Assembly: GCF_000335475.2 (NCBI RefSeq)
Contig: NZ_ANAH02000010.1
Coordinates: 124,001 to 188,000, forward strand
DNA from: Cystobacter fuscus DSM 2262
GTDB taxonomy: Bacteria > Myxococcota > Myxococcia > Myxococcales > Myxococcaceae
Reading direction: 5' to 3'
Length of the DNA: 64,000 nt
Made by a program: the position numbers and the translations under genes. Position 1 is the stretch's first letter, and each line of letters starts with the position of its first letter. The notes beneath the pieces were generated by a model. That model was not told the DNA's origin, did not search any database, and worked only from the letters and a program-made list of their open reading frames with translations. Shown in pieces: positions 1-8,134 of the stretch.

Positions 1-491
1 CCCATCCGGTACGCGCCTCCGGCTTCCGGCCGAGCCAACACGAGCAGGAATGCGCCCAGCAGCAGGTGCGACAGCGGGTTCTCGAGACCGGAGGTGGCGT
101 AGTCCACGAAGGCCCGCGAGCCGGTGAGCGCCAGCACCGCGAGCAGTGCATGGGTGCGCGTGGGCGCCGCGCGCAGGCACAGGGCGAGCGCCCCCAGGGT
201 CACCGTGACGGAGAGGGCCAGGGTGGTGAAGAACTCCTCGCGCGTGAGGGCGTAGACGGCCGTGACGAGCAGCGTCCACAGCGGGCAGGTGAAGGCTTGC
301 ACCCGCTCGGCGATGTTCCAGCGCGGACCGTACCCTCGCACCGTGTGGTCCACCGAGCGCAGCAGGATGTAGGCGTCGTCACTGAGCCATGCGTGCCAGA
401 GCACCACGCCGAGGAGCAGCGCGCAGGTGGCCAGGAGCAGGGAGCGCGGAGGGAGACGAGGCTCCGCCGTGGGGAGTGTGTTGGGGGTCAT
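1..491 (-). CDS. Multi-spanning membrane protein, ZomB/AftB-like, partial (C-terminus outside window)
   Basis: Reading the minus strand from the ATG at 491, an open frame of 163 codons runs off the left edge, so the C-terminus is missing. It has a short polar N-terminus, a hydrophobic segment at about residues 17-36 and then an SDDAYILLR motif with the Asp pair at residues 38-39, followed by WNIAERVQAFTCPLWT. This DDAY...N.GERV...T.PLWT arrangement is typical of the GT-C-like membrane proteins related to ZomB and the mycobacterial arabinofuranosyltransferase AftB, in which the acidic pair lies in the first extracytoplasmic loop. Further hydrophobic segments follow. A role in polyprenyl-phosphate-sugar transfer is inferred from the family only. 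It is divergent from the membrane protein starting at 606. The family call is fairly sure, the substrate is unknown. Confidence 0.7.
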   Translation of the reverse strand, partial: MTPNTLPTAEPRLPPRSLLLATCALLLGVVLWHAWLSDDAYILLRSVDHTVRGYGPRWNIAERVQAFTCPLWTLLVTAVYALTREEFFTTLALSVTVTLGALALCLRAAPTRTHALLAVLALTGSRAFVDYATSGLENPLSHLLLGAFLLVLARPEAGGAYRM

Positions 492-605
492 GGTGGGAGG
501 GGGGCTGTCGCGGGCCTCCATAACACAGGCAGGCCGCGCGCTCGCGTGTCATGCCTGAAGGCGATGGGGCACGGTGGCTGTGGTAAGTACCCGCGCCCTC
601 CACCC

Positions 606-1808
606 ATGGTCCTCCCGCCTTCCTCGCGCAAAGTCCTCCTCGTCCTCCTGGCCCTGATCGCGCTCGGCCTGAGCCTGCGTCTGCCGTACTACGGGGGACC
701 CAACCTCTATGGGCTACAGGCGCAGAGCTGGTTGGCGGGGCGGCTGGATGTGCCGGGTCCGGTGGAGGACCTGAGCCTGTACGGGGACCGCTACTACGTG
801 GCCTTTCCCCCGTTCCCCACCCTGGTGGTGTTGCCGGTGGTGGCGCTCACGGGGCACGAGCACGTGCCCTACCGGGCCGTGGCGCTGGTGCTCGCGGGCC
901 TCGTGGCGTGGCTCGCCTGGCGGGTGTTGCGGCGGTTGGAGATTCCCGAGGCGGATCGCCCCTGGCTGGTGGCGGCGCTGCTGGCGGGGACGGCCTTCTG
1001 GTTCTGCGTGGTGCAGAGCGAGGGCGTGTGGTTCCTGGCGCACGTGGTGGCGGTGACGTGCTCGCTGCTGGCCCTGGAGGAGGCGCTGGGACCGGCGCGA
1101 GGGGCTCGGGCGGGGCTGTGGGCGGGGCTGGCCTTCCTGTCGCGCCAGCTGTGTGTCTATTTGATTCCCTTCATCCTGTGGGTGGTCTGGTGGCGTCACG
1201 CGGAGGAGGGCCGCCGACGGCAGGTGCGCGAGGGGGCATGGGCGCTCGTGCTGGTGGGCGTCTGTGGCGGCGTGTACCTGCTGCTCAATGCCTTGCGTTT
1301 CGGGGACCCCTTCAACACGGGCTACGCGGGAATGCCCCTGGACGATTTCCTGGCCGCGCGCGTGGAGCGCTATGGCCTGTTCCATCCCGCGTACGTGCCC
1401 TTCAACTTCTTCCACATGTTCCTGGAGGGGCCCCACTTCCACTTCGGTGGGAAGCGGCTGCTGGCGCCCGTGGGAATCGATGGCATGGGCACGTCGCTCA
1501 CCCTGGCCAGTCCCTTCCTCTTCGTGGCGCTGGCGGCGCGGCCGGAGCGCCGCTTGCGGTGGGCGGCCTGGACCATGGTGGGCCTGTGCCTCGTCCACAT
1601 GCTGCACTACTACAACAACGGCTGGGTGCAGTTGAACGCGCAGCGCTTCAGCCTGGATTTCCTGCCGGTGCTGTGGGTGCTGATGGCGCTGGGCACCCGG
1701 CATGTGGAAGCGCGGTGGTGGAAGACATTGGTGGCCTGGTCCATCGGGCTCAACGTGTTCGTCCTGGCGCTCTTGCCCGTGCTCGGCCGCGCCCTGCGCA
1801 AGTTGTGA
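606..1808 (+). CDS. Polytopic membrane protein, GT39-like (putative glycosyltransferase)
   Basis: A 400-residue, very hydrophobic protein. The frame stays open far upstream, but the hydrophobic coding character begins at the ATG at 606 (MVLPPSSRKVLLVLLAL), so I start there; no strong ribosome-binding site is visible. About ten membrane-spanning segments alternate with short loops, and the first loop carries GDRYYVAFPPFPTL, the arrangement seen in PMT/ArnT-like GT-C glycosyltransferases, although no decisive catalytic acidic pair is obvious. It is divergent from the ZomB-like gene to its left, and both may act on envelope glycans. Its last ~260 bases are duplicated in decayed form at 5752-5996. 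Family assignment is tentative. Confidence 0.65.
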   Translation: MVLPPSSRKVLLVLLALIALGLSLRLPYYGGPNLYGLQAQSWLAGRLDVPGPVEDLSLYGDRYYVAFPPFPTLVVLPVVALTGHEHVPYRAVALVLAGLVAWLAWRVLRRLEIPEADRPWLVAALLAGTAFWFCVVQSEGVWFLAHVVAVTCSLLALEEALGPARGARAGLWAGLAFLSRQLCVYLIPFILWVVWWRHAEEGRRRQVREGAWALVLVGVCGGVYLLLNALRFGDPFNTGYAGMPLDDFLAARVERYGLFHPAYVPFNFFHMFLEGPHFHFGGKRLLAPVGIDGMGTSLTLASPFLFVALAARPERRLRWAAWTMVGLCLVHMLHYYNNGWVQLNAQRFSLDFLPVLWVLMALGTRHVEARWWKTLVAWSIGLNVFVLALLPVLGRALRKL

Positions 1809-1875
1809 GGGGACTTCATGTAGACTCCCGAGTCCAGCAGCTCGGCTCCAGTGGAGAGAGCGGGGGGGAGACACC

Positions 1876-2490
1876 ATGAAGTGGCGCATGCTGTGGCGAG
1901 CGGTCCAGAGCGCGAGGGCGGGCCGGATTGGCGATGCGGCGGCCCTGAAAGGCGCGGCGACGGGTGGCAGGGCCTACCCTGAACTCGATGCGAAGCTGGA
2001 ACTGCTCGAGGAGCCCTTTCCGTCGATCGACCTCGATGCGCTGCGACGGTTTCCCGAGGGAACCTTCGGGCGTGAGTATGCGCGCTTCATGGATGACCAG
2101 CGGTTGAAGCCCTTCATCGTCTCGCGGGAAGTGGCGGAGGAACTGGCGAGGACCTCTCGCCTGGAGGTCCGCTATCCCCTGCTCCACGACGCCTTCCATG
2201 TGCTGCTCGGCTTCGACACCAGTCTCGTGGGTGAGCTCGGCGTCTGGTCCTTCGTGTCCGCCCAGCACTACAGCCCCGATTACGATCGCGCGGCCCGGTG
2301 GGGTCGGCGGCTCTACCCCCTCGTCCGCCCAGGGCAGGGCGCCGCGTTGCGCGAGGCCTCCGCGCGCGGCGAGGCCCTGGCCCGGCGGGCCCGGTGCCTC
2401 ATCGCCGAGCCCCTGGAGCAACTCTTCACGCTTCCCTTGCCGGAGGCACGTAACCGCCTGGGCATCGCGCTCGAAGAGAGAGGGCCGTGA
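1876..2490 (+). CDS. Coq4-like ubiquinone biosynthesis family protein
   Basis: A 204-residue protein starting at the ATG at 1876, behind a purine-rich stretch (gggggggaga). The sequence LLHDAFHVLLGF...GELGVW contains the Coq4 signature HDxxHx11E exactly: H104, D105, H108 and E120. These residues bind a divalent metal in eukaryotic Coq4. Coq4 is required for ubiquinone biosynthesis and has been assigned a role in removing the C1 carboxylate of the ring precursor. Upstream, RFMDDQRLKPFIVSREVAEELA and the RYPLLHDAFH context also fit the family. Myxobacteria rely largely on menaquinone, so the actual substrate is unclear. It is separated by 67 nt from the membrane-protein gene and followed by a short repeat. 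Confidence 0.75.
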   Translation: MKWRMLWRAVQSARAGRIGDAAALKGAATGGRAYPELDAKLELLEEPFPSIDLDALRRFPEGTFGREYARFMDDQRLKPFIVSREVAEELARTSRLEVRYPLLHDAFHVLLGFDTSLVGELGVWSFVSAQHYSPDYDRAARWGRRLYPLVRPGQGAALREASARGEALARRARCLIAEPLEQLFTLPLPEARNRLGIALEERGP

Positions 2491-2552
2491 CTCACCGGGG
2501 GGCGTAGGTCCGCTGCCGGGTCAATCGAGCACGGGCCCGCCTACGATGCCGT
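2488..2552 (-). repeat. Remnant resembling the 3' end of the Toprim-like gene (copy 1)
   Basis: On the minus strand this segment ends in codons for RTYAPR-stop, matching the ARTYAY-stop end of the intact gene at 6012 and the ARTYAHG-stop end at 3479. Further in, a tcga.ca..ccgcc.acgatgccg block recurs at about 3538-3561. It overlaps the last codon of the Coq4-like gene. It is probably a decayed duplicate of a neighbouring gene tail rather than functional DNA. Confidence 0.45.
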
Positions 2553-2781
2553 TGACATCTATTGAAAGAAATCGCGGATCTTCACTTCACACTCGCTCCT
2601 GTCTGGAATTGCTTGCCTTCGCCAGAGCCGATTTCCTCACACACCCCGTAGCCCAGGGGGAGACAGAGTCGTGCGACCCGGGGACGACTGTCACTCCGTG
2701 GATTTCCGACTAGAAGCCCAGACGCGCCATGCAGCGCTGGCGCTCAACGCTTCCTCCGGGAATCAGAACCAGGAGCACGTC

Positions 2782-3447
2782 ATGGTTGCAATGAGGATGC
2801 AGTGGGTGGCCGGACTGGCCGCGCTACTCGCGGTGGTGGCTATTGCCGCTCCTGGCCCGGTCGTGGCGCAGCCCCCAAACGGCTCCATCGCCGCCGCTCG
2901 CCAACAACCCCTGGGCACCACCGTGACGGTGGTGGGGGTGGCGACGTCATTCACGGGAGCCTTCTTTCCCAATGACAATGGCTTCGCCATCCAGGAGGAG
3001 AAGGTCGGCATCTACATCCTCGACGCGCTCGACGCGAACATCGAGGTCGGCCAGGTGGTCCGTGTGACGGGCACGCTGACCAACTCCTTCGGGCAGGTGC
3101 TCAGCGTGGCACCGACGTCCATCGAGGTGCTGGGGGATGCGCACGCGCCCCCACCCCATCCCGTGAAGACCGGCGACGTGAGCGAGGAGACCGAGGGCCG
3201 CCTCGTCCGCATCAAGGGCACCATCGTCAGTGATATCGAGAATGACCTTCCCTTCGGATACAAGTTCGCGGTGGATGACGGTACCGGTCCCACCTTCGTG
3301 TTCGTCAATGCCGGCACGGGCATCGACGTGAGCGAACTCGAGGAGGGGCAGCGCGTCGTCATCCAGGGCGTCAGCGGAGAATTCCTCGGCGAGTACGAAG
3401 TGGACCCCGTGTTCCCGGAGGACATCCGCATCCTCCCTTCATGGTAA
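2782..3447 (+). CDS. Secreted protein with two OB-fold-like domains
   Basis: A 221-residue protein. The ATG at 2782 follows AGGAG (2771-2775) at good spacing and opens a classic signal peptide: charged N-terminus, hydrophobic core VAGLAALLAVVAIAAPGPVVA, then mature protein from QPPNGS. Two similar beta-rich modules follow, at roughly 40-120 (TVTVVGVAT..GFAIQEE..VGIYI...VGQVVRVTGTL) and 125-220 (GRLVRIKGTIV..FAVDDGTGPTFVFV...EGQRVVIQGVSGE). This strand order and the G.LV.I.G pattern resemble secreted OB-fold modules that bind nucleic acid or oligosaccharide. No catalytic motif is seen. The gene lies between two copies of the same short repeat (2488 and 3474), so it may have been inserted as a unit. 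Function unknown. Confidence 0.7.
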   Translation: MVAMRMQWVAGLAALLAVVAIAAPGPVVAQPPNGSIAAARQQPLGTTVTVVGVATSFTGAFFPNDNGFAIQEEKVGIYILDALDANIEVGQVVRVTGTLTNSFGQVLSVAPTSIEVLGDAHAPPPHPVKTGDVSEETEGRLVRIKGTIVSDIENDLPFGYKFAVDDGTGPTFVFVNAGTGIDVSELEEGQRVVIQGVSGEFLGEYEVDPVFPEDIRILPSW

Positions 3448-3473
3448 GGGCTTCGCGGAGACACCTATAGAGA

Positions 3474-3510
3474 GAGCTGTGATTCACCCGTGGGCGTAGG
3501 TCCGGGCCAC
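3474..3510 (-). repeat. Remnant resembling the 3' end of the Toprim-like gene (copy 2)
   Basis: On the minus strand this reads VARTYAHG-stop (stop complement at 3482-3484), matching the C-terminus ARTYAY of the intact gene ending at 6012. At DNA level the shared core is tgattca....g.gtaggtccgggcca. Together with the copy at 2488 it flanks the OB-fold gene in direct orientation. Confidence 0.45.
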
Positions 3511-3528
3511 GGAGGGGGCGACCGACGC

Positions 3529-4101
3529 TTATACCTCGTCGAACAATCCGCCCACGATGCCGGTTCGCTCCAGTGCTTCCTTGAGCTCTCCATCGACGAT
3601 GATCGGCGGATGCCAGCCCCATAGCCGGAAGACGCGAGCGTCACCGACCTTTGACTTGTCGATTCGCAAACCGGAAACGGCGCGGTACTCGCCGACTAGC
3701 TCGGGTCGCCCATCCTTCGGCGTGTAGAATTGAACCTCTTTACACGCGGCGTCGTCAATGCAGTGGAGTTCACGAGCGACGTTGAGCACGTAGTAAGGCG
3801 TAGCCTCTCCTTCAACCTCAACAGGAAGGAGTTGAACATCCTGCGGCGCCTGCTCGCGGAACACGGACGCGACCCGTTCGCTGACGATAGGGGTCTGCGC
3901 TGCCCCGGCAAACTCGATGTCGATCGGTTCGCCGGGCTTGAAAATGGGAACACGTATTCGATCGCGAACCTCTACAGGCCGGCCATCGGTAAATTGCCAG
4001 ATGTCGTCGATCTCGTCTCCCGCGAGGTTGGTTGGATCCGAGAGATACCAACGCCCTGGTACATGAACATCGATGGTCAGGCGGAAAAAGCGTCGCTCCA
4101 T
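3529..4101 (-). CDS. SitI-like immunity protein, Imm11/DUF1629-type
   Basis: A 190-residue protein whose ATG (4099-4101) lies 3 nt past the stop of the toxin gene, so the two are translationally coupled. The N-terminal half has a beta-rich pattern (FRLTIDVHVPGRWYLSDPT). The C-terminal half, with YYVLNVARELHCIDDAACKEV, GEYRAVSGLRIDKSKVGDARVFR and a final LKEALERTGIVGG, matches the Imm11/DUF1629 immunity family found beside AHH-type and SitA-type toxins in myxobacteria. It presumably binds and neutralises the nuclease domain of the adjacent toxin in siblings. It looks intact while its toxin partner carries a premature stop, so it would act as an orphan immunity gene. Confidence 0.75.
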   Translation of the reverse strand: MERRFFRLTIDVHVPGRWYLSDPTNLAGDEIDDIWQFTDGRPVEVRDRIRVPIFKPGEPIDIEFAGAAQTPIVSERVASVFREQAPQDVQLLPVEVEGEATPYYVLNVARELHCIDDAACKEVQFYTPKDGRPELVGEYRAVSGLRIDKSKVGDARVFRLWGWHPPIIVDGELKEALERTGIVGGLFDEV

Positions 4102-4104
4102 GCA

Positions 4105-5400
4105 TTATCCCTCGGTGTTCCTCGTAATGAGGTGACGCAGCCTTGTACCCTCCGTCATAAGATCTCGTGCGATCATAGCAAGTTCCTCCACCAACGAGAC
4201 CCGACACTGTGCGGGGCCCTTGCATCTATTCATTCTCTTGACGATACGGTCGAGCACCTCTTGATGGTATTCGCGGGGGTGTGGCCCTTTGTGCCCTTTG
4301 ATGCGGATCAAGTTCGCAGGGTCATCAAGGTCCATGTTGGCCAGCTTGAAGAGCTTCTCGAACTGAGGCGTCCAAGGACCGCCCGATGCTTCGGAAATCT
4401 CGTTTTTGTCCGTGCAAATGTGGTGAACGGGTCCCTCGGGATCACCTTGAATCCCACTCCCGGGACCCATGGCGACCGCTGCAACAGCAGTTGGAGCGAG
4501 CGTTACGTTCAGTACTCCAGTCGAGGGAAGGGAAATCGCTTGCACCCCGCCCGTGTAAGCTGCGGATAACTGGAACCCACCTTCGGCCTGCGCCCTCAGT
4601 GCAGCCTGCGCCGCGCCCGGCAGCTTGGGGGCTTGCGCAGCCATGGCGTTCTTTCCGCCGAGCGCTGCCAACGCGACGACAACCAGAACACGAGCTCCGT
4701 TGTCGCCGAGTCTCTTCCCGAAGCGGTGCCCCGCGTCCTTCAGTTCGGAAAAATTCTTCGCGTTCCTTGATTCGGCCGAGAGTTGCAGGAATGCCTGCCC
4801 GATGTGCCACACAGGACCCGTACCGAGATACGCAATCAAGGATGCCGTCAACGCGATCGCGATGAGCTTCGTCACCGGCTCGGGTGCGACAAGCATGACG
4901 AGTGCGGTTCCAATCATTGTCGTGATCATCGCCCGCAGAGCAGCAGGATTCGTCAAATCCTTTATCGCCTCCGCAACGCCTTCCCAGACTGTATCGAGCG
5001 CGAAATAGAGCGCTATCATTCGCTGCTCCATTGGCTTGAACGTGAACCCACCTGCGAGCAGGCTTGGTCAACGACCTGGTGCACTTTGTCGCTGGCAAAT
5101 CCATTCATATGACGGTAGCACCGTGCGGCCTTGTGCGCCGTCGACGATCCCCCCAGAGGATGCGAGTAATGATCGTGAGTCGCCACGCTCGAACTCATTC
5201 AGTGCAACGTTCAGCTCCAGGTCGAGCACGAGCTGCGTGACCGCGTTCTTGTACTCCGCTTCGCTGATTTCGACCGGAGCAGATTCAATCGGCGTGTAGA
5301 CGATTGGCGCCCCTTGCCCGGTGTCGAGGCTGACAACCCTCGTCGTCGCGCATCCTGCCGCGAGCATGAGCAACGCAACAATCCAACAAACCCTCAACAT
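4105..5400 (-). pseudogene. SitA-like polymorphic lipoprotein toxin (AHH-type nuclease), interrupted by in-frame TGA
   Basis: The minus-strand frame starts at the ATG at 5400 (MLRVCWIVALLMLAAGCATT), a lipoprotein signal with lipobox LAAGC. It continues in one frame to the stop at 4105, except for a TGA at codon 111 (5068-5070) between ICQRQSAPGR and PSLLAGGF. As I recall related SitA proteins, a Cys sits here, so a single TGC/TGT to TGA change would explain it. Beyond it come a hydrophobic transmembrane-like region (ALVMLVAPEPVTKLIAIALTA), a Gly/Ala-rich middle, and a C-terminal domain HHICTDKN...GGPWTPQFEKLF...KGHKGPHPREYHQEV typical of AHH/HNH-like toxins. SitA toxins are passed between Myxococcus cells by outer-membrane exchange. 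Unless the stop is suppressed or is a sequencing error, only a 110-residue lipoprotein is made. Confidence 0.8.
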
Positions 5401-5447
5401 GAGATGTCCCCAGAGCCAATGTCCCTGCACGTCAGGAAAAGGCGCCA

Positions 5448-5476
5448 CATATATCAGCCCGCTCTGATGATCTCAA
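5448..5476 (-). promoter_or_regulatory. Candidate sigma-70-type promoter for the SitA/SitI-like operon
   Basis: On the minus strand TTGAGA (5471-5476) is followed, after 17 nt, by TATATG (5448-5453), about 50 nt upstream of the lipoprotein ATG at 5400. It sits in the most AT-rich stretch of the neighbourhood. Prediction from sequence only. Confidence 0.4.
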
Positions 5477-5620
5477 TGGGTGCTTATAATCTACCCTGTT
5501 CGGTAAGTTCCTTCGCGGCCAGCGGCCGCGCGGCGAGAGTCTGCTTCGTTTGGATGAAACTCTAGGGCTGGATGCGTGCCCGGAAGAGTCACGGAGGCGG
5601 TGAATCATCCGCGCATATCT

Positions 5621-5745
5621 GCGGCGGTCTTCATCGTGGACGCGTTCCGATACCCTCACGCTGCTTGGCTCAAAGACTCCAGCAGGGCCCCCAGGTCCGC
5701 GTCCGTAGTGAGCGGGTTGAGAGCGTGGTGCGCAGTCACTGGCCC
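5621..5745 (-). pseudogene. Decayed copy of the lipoprotein/decarboxylase 3'-end junction of 9761-9888
   Basis: The stretch from gcggcggtcttcatcgtgga through agcgggttga.gagcgtggtg to cgcag aligns with 9761-9888 with scattered substitutions and small indels. That region holds the last codons of the small lipoprotein (AVFIVDSFR) and the convergent C-terminal codons of the PLP decarboxylase. The copy here has the same orientation and no complete reading frame. It stops abruptly where similarity to another gene begins (about 5752). Confidence 0.8.
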
Positions 5746-5751
5746 GCCGAG

Positions 5752-5996
5752 CGGCTGATGGCGGCCTGGAGCATGGTGGGCCAGTTCCTTGACCACATGC
5801 TATACTACTACAACAACGGCTGGGTGAAGTTGATCGCGTAGCGCTTCAGCCTGGATTTCCTGCCGGTGCTGATGGCGCTGGGCACCCGGCATGTGGATGC
5901 ACGGTGGTGGAAGGCATTGTGACCTGGTCCATCGGGCTCAACGTGTTCGTCCTGGCGCTTTTGCCCGTGCTTGGCCGCGCCCTGCGCAAGTTATGA
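5752..5996 (+). pseudogene. Decayed copy of the 3' end of the membrane-protein gene at 606-1808
   Basis: The segment matches about 1550-1808 at roughly 85-90% by eye: both encode HMLYYYNNGWV or HMLHYYNNGWV, RFSLDFLPVL, MALGTRHV.ARWWK and the VLGRALRKL-like end. The copy has an in-frame TAG after KLIA, a deletion in the VLWVLMALG region and a TGA in the LVAWSIG region, so it cannot encode the protein. It is in the same orientation as the source gene. Its stop is followed after only about 15 nt by the end of the Toprim-like gene. Confidence 0.88.
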
Positions 5997-6011
5997 GCAG
6001 GGGCCCGTGAT

Positions 6012-6797
6012 TCAGTATGCATAGGTCCGGGCCAGGGCGTCGCGCAACTCACCATCCTGCTTCAGTGTGTCCACGGTGGCGGCGAAGGATTTGCCCGCAG
6101 CGTGGACTTCTCGCGCCGGGAATCCGTGGGACGCGAGGTCCAGGTTGTGCGCGGCACCCATGCTCACGGCTTCCTTGGGTTTCAGCACCTCGTCGAGCGC
6201 GGTGCGGTCTTGGGCCCATGCTTGGAACTGCTCGACATCCCGTCCGCTGTAGGACTCCTGGCAGAGCCGGATGGCCTCACGGTTGTTCTGAAAGAGCCAC
6301 GCCTCGATGCTGTAGAACGGCACCACGGTCTTGAGCCGGGTCAACCGTGCATGGGCCCGGGCTTCGAGTGCTTGCGGCGTGGATCCATCCCGTAGCTCGG
6401 TGAGCTTCAACACCACGAGTTCCCGGACGCGCGCATAGACAAGCGTCTGGAACTTCTTCACATTTTCACTCGAATCGCGAGTGCTCCATTCCCGATCCCC
6501 GTCGAAATGGAAGAGGACCCATCCGTCCACCATCAGGACCTGGGTCGCGATCGTGCGGATGAGTTCCACCTGTTTTTGCCGATCTTTCGCCCTTGTGCTT
6601 TTCCAGATGGTGGAGTGGATCGCCTGGAGCGCCAGTTCGTTCCGAACGGGCTCGAAGGAGATCCTGTTCGTATGAACGTGCTCGTCCACCTGTTTGAGCA
6701 GTTCCTTCGCGAGGGCTCGGAGCGTTTCAAAGGCCTTCGGTCCAGAATCCTCCGGCAGGATCAGCACGGAGAGGCATGTGGCGGTGCGGTTCACCAC
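6012..6797 (-). CDS. Toprim-like putative nuclease, partner of the adjacent ATPase
   Basis: A 261-residue protein whose ATG overlaps the end of the upstream ATPase gene by 7 nt. I do not recognise a named family. Three blocks suggest a Toprim-like metal site: an early acidic turn after a hydrophobic strand (CLSVLILPEDSG, residues 9-20), a DxD after another strand (WVLFHFDGDREW, about 93-104) and a VVPFYSIEAWLF block (about 158-169) resembling the EAW region of DUF4276/RloB-type proteins. The rest is helical and charged, ending in ALARTYAY. An ATPase followed by a Toprim-type effector is the plan of PARIS (AriA/AriB), OLD-type and related anti-phage systems, so nuclease activity in defence is inferred. 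Short copies of its 3' end recur at 2488 and 3474. Confidence 0.6.
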   Translation of the reverse strand: MVNRTATCLSVLILPEDSGPKAFETLRALAKELLKQVDEHVHTNRISFEPVRNELALQAIHSTIWKSTRAKDRQKQVELIRTIATQVLMVDGWVLFHFDGDREWSTRDSSENVKKFQTLVYARVRELVVLKLTELRDGSTPQALEARAHARLTRLKTVVPFYSIEAWLFQNNREAIRLCQESYSGRDVEQFQAWAQDRTALDEVLKPKEAVSMGAAHNLDLASHGFPAREVHAAGKSFAATVDTLKQDGELRDALARTYAY

Positions 6798-8101
6798 AGC
6801 CCCCTCGTTCGGAGCAACTCACTGACGTGCTGGATGGCCACCTGATACGCCTTGAAGAATCCTTCCGCGTCTTCTGCGGTCATGTTCTCCCAGACCAATT
6901 GCTCGCGGCCCTCGTGAAATTCCGTGCGGCAGAGGACGAATGAAGAGCGCACCTCTTCAGCGGACTCGAAGGAGAGGTAGTCGAGCAGCAGCGGATTCTG
7001 GCTCGTCAGGAAGGCCTGGCGCTCGCCGAGATCCTCCAGGCAAGCCTCGATCCATTCGTGGTGCATGCCATTGACCAGCTCATCGGCTACGACACATGTC
7101 GAGTAGGTGGCTAGATAATAGAAGAAGGCCAGCAGTCGCTTCTGCCCGTAGCTCAGGAGCGAGTGGTTGATGATGGAACCGTCCCGCCGGGTAAAGTAGA
7201 ATTGGAGGTTCCCGAATTCGAGCCGTGCGAAAGGGGCAGGTGATCGACCTGTACGCTGGAGCCGGACCTGTGCGGATTTGAAACCGAGTAGTTCCACGAG
7301 TCGGTGCAGGAACTCATGCTCTTCATCCTGTGAGTTGATGGCTACGTCCTCGACGTCTGGATTCGACTCGAGGGTTTTCTCCAGTTTTTGAGCGAAAGAG
7401 ACGGGCCAACCAGGACTGGCTTTGTATTGGCCTTCTTCGTTTTGAAGCTTGAAAACCGAAATGGATTCCCGCTCAATCACCTGCTCGAAATATCCAAGGG
7501 ACTCATCGAATCTTTGGATGAGAGATGAGAATCCCTCGTTGGCGGATAGCAGTGCGCGGCCCACGTCTTGGATGTTCTGGAGAGACGGCGTCGAGAAAAC
7601 AAGACCCAGAAGTGGTAGGAGGTTGTGTTGTCCTGGCCATGATTGTTCATGGGTGATGGTGTAGGTCTTCCCTCCTTGGTTGCTCAAGCTGAGCACCTTG
7701 CCGTCTAGCCGAAGTGCCCAGGGTTCCTGCCCGGGTCGGATGATGTCAATCTCCAGGACCGTTGCGTATCGAGGAGTTTTTTGAACCAATCCCAGGGCTA
7801 GTAGCTCATTCGAAAAGGGCTGGGCATTCGTGCTGTCTCCTGACGGCTCGCGGAGCGTCTCCGTGCGCAAACGCACGGCCAGTTCCACCTGGGCTGTATG
7901 CAAGTCGTATTCGAGACTGGCAGCCTCCGCCTGAAGTTGTGAGAAGTCCCACCTCAGAACGTGGACGATCAGGTTCAACAGCGTCGTCTTGCCCGTGCCG
8001 TTGCGCCCCAGCATCACGTTGAGCGAGTCCCGGAAGTGCAGTTCCGTCCCTGGCTTCACGTTCCGGTACTTCTCTATCTTCAGGCGCTTCAGCTTCACCA
8101 T
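6791..8101 (-). CDS. AAA/ABC-type ATPase, putative sensor of a two-gene defence system
   Basis: A 436-residue SMC/OLD-like ATPase. The N-terminus LKRLKIEKYRNVKPGTELHF is the typical strand-turn-strand of ABC ATPases and is followed by Walker A GRNGTGKTTLL (about 33-43). A middle region of some 230 residues has no long coiled coil. Then come a signature-like LLSYGQKRLLAFFYYL, Walker B VVADELVNGMHHEW with catalytic Glu, and an H-loop-like FLTSQNPLLLDYL. The lack of a long coiled coil and of a fused Toprim domain separates it from SMC and OLD proteins and recalls the ATPase subunits of PARIS-like systems. The downstream gene overlaps it by 7 nt, so the two are probably co-translated and form one complex. 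A 10-bp inverted repeat lies 34 nt upstream of the start. Confidence 0.75.
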   Translation of the reverse strand: MVKLKRLKIEKYRNVKPGTELHFRDSLNVMLGRNGTGKTTLLNLIVHVLRWDFSQLQAEAASLEYDLHTAQVELAVRLRTETLREPSGDSTNAQPFSNELLALGLVQKTPRYATVLEIDIIRPGQEPWALRLDGKVLSLSNQGGKTYTITHEQSWPGQHNLLPLLGLVFSTPSLQNIQDVGRALLSANEGFSSLIQRFDESLGYFEQVIERESISVFKLQNEEGQYKASPGWPVSFAQKLEKTLESNPDVEDVAINSQDEEHEFLHRLVELLGFKSAQVRLQRTGRSPAPFARLEFGNLQFYFTRRDGSIINHSLLSYGQKRLLAFFYYLATYSTCVVADELVNGMHHEWIEACLEDLGERQAFLTSQNPLLLDYLSFESAEEVRSSFVLCRTEFHEGREQLVWENMTAEDAEGFFKAYQVAIQHVSELLRTRGLW

Positions 8102-8134
8102 GGCTCGGGTCCTACAGGTCGACGTGGGTCCGCT

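Noticed and set aside
2552-2580. TTGACA at 2552 as a promoter for the OB-fold gene
   Set aside because: No convincing -10 box follows at 16-18 nt, and the site lies in a decayed repeat.
5068-5070. TGA in the SitA-like gene as a selenocysteine codon
   Set aside because: It sits in a lipoprotein toxin with no redox motif around it, and I can see no SECIS-like hairpin downstream. A plain nonsense mutation is simpler, so recoding is only mentioned as a check.
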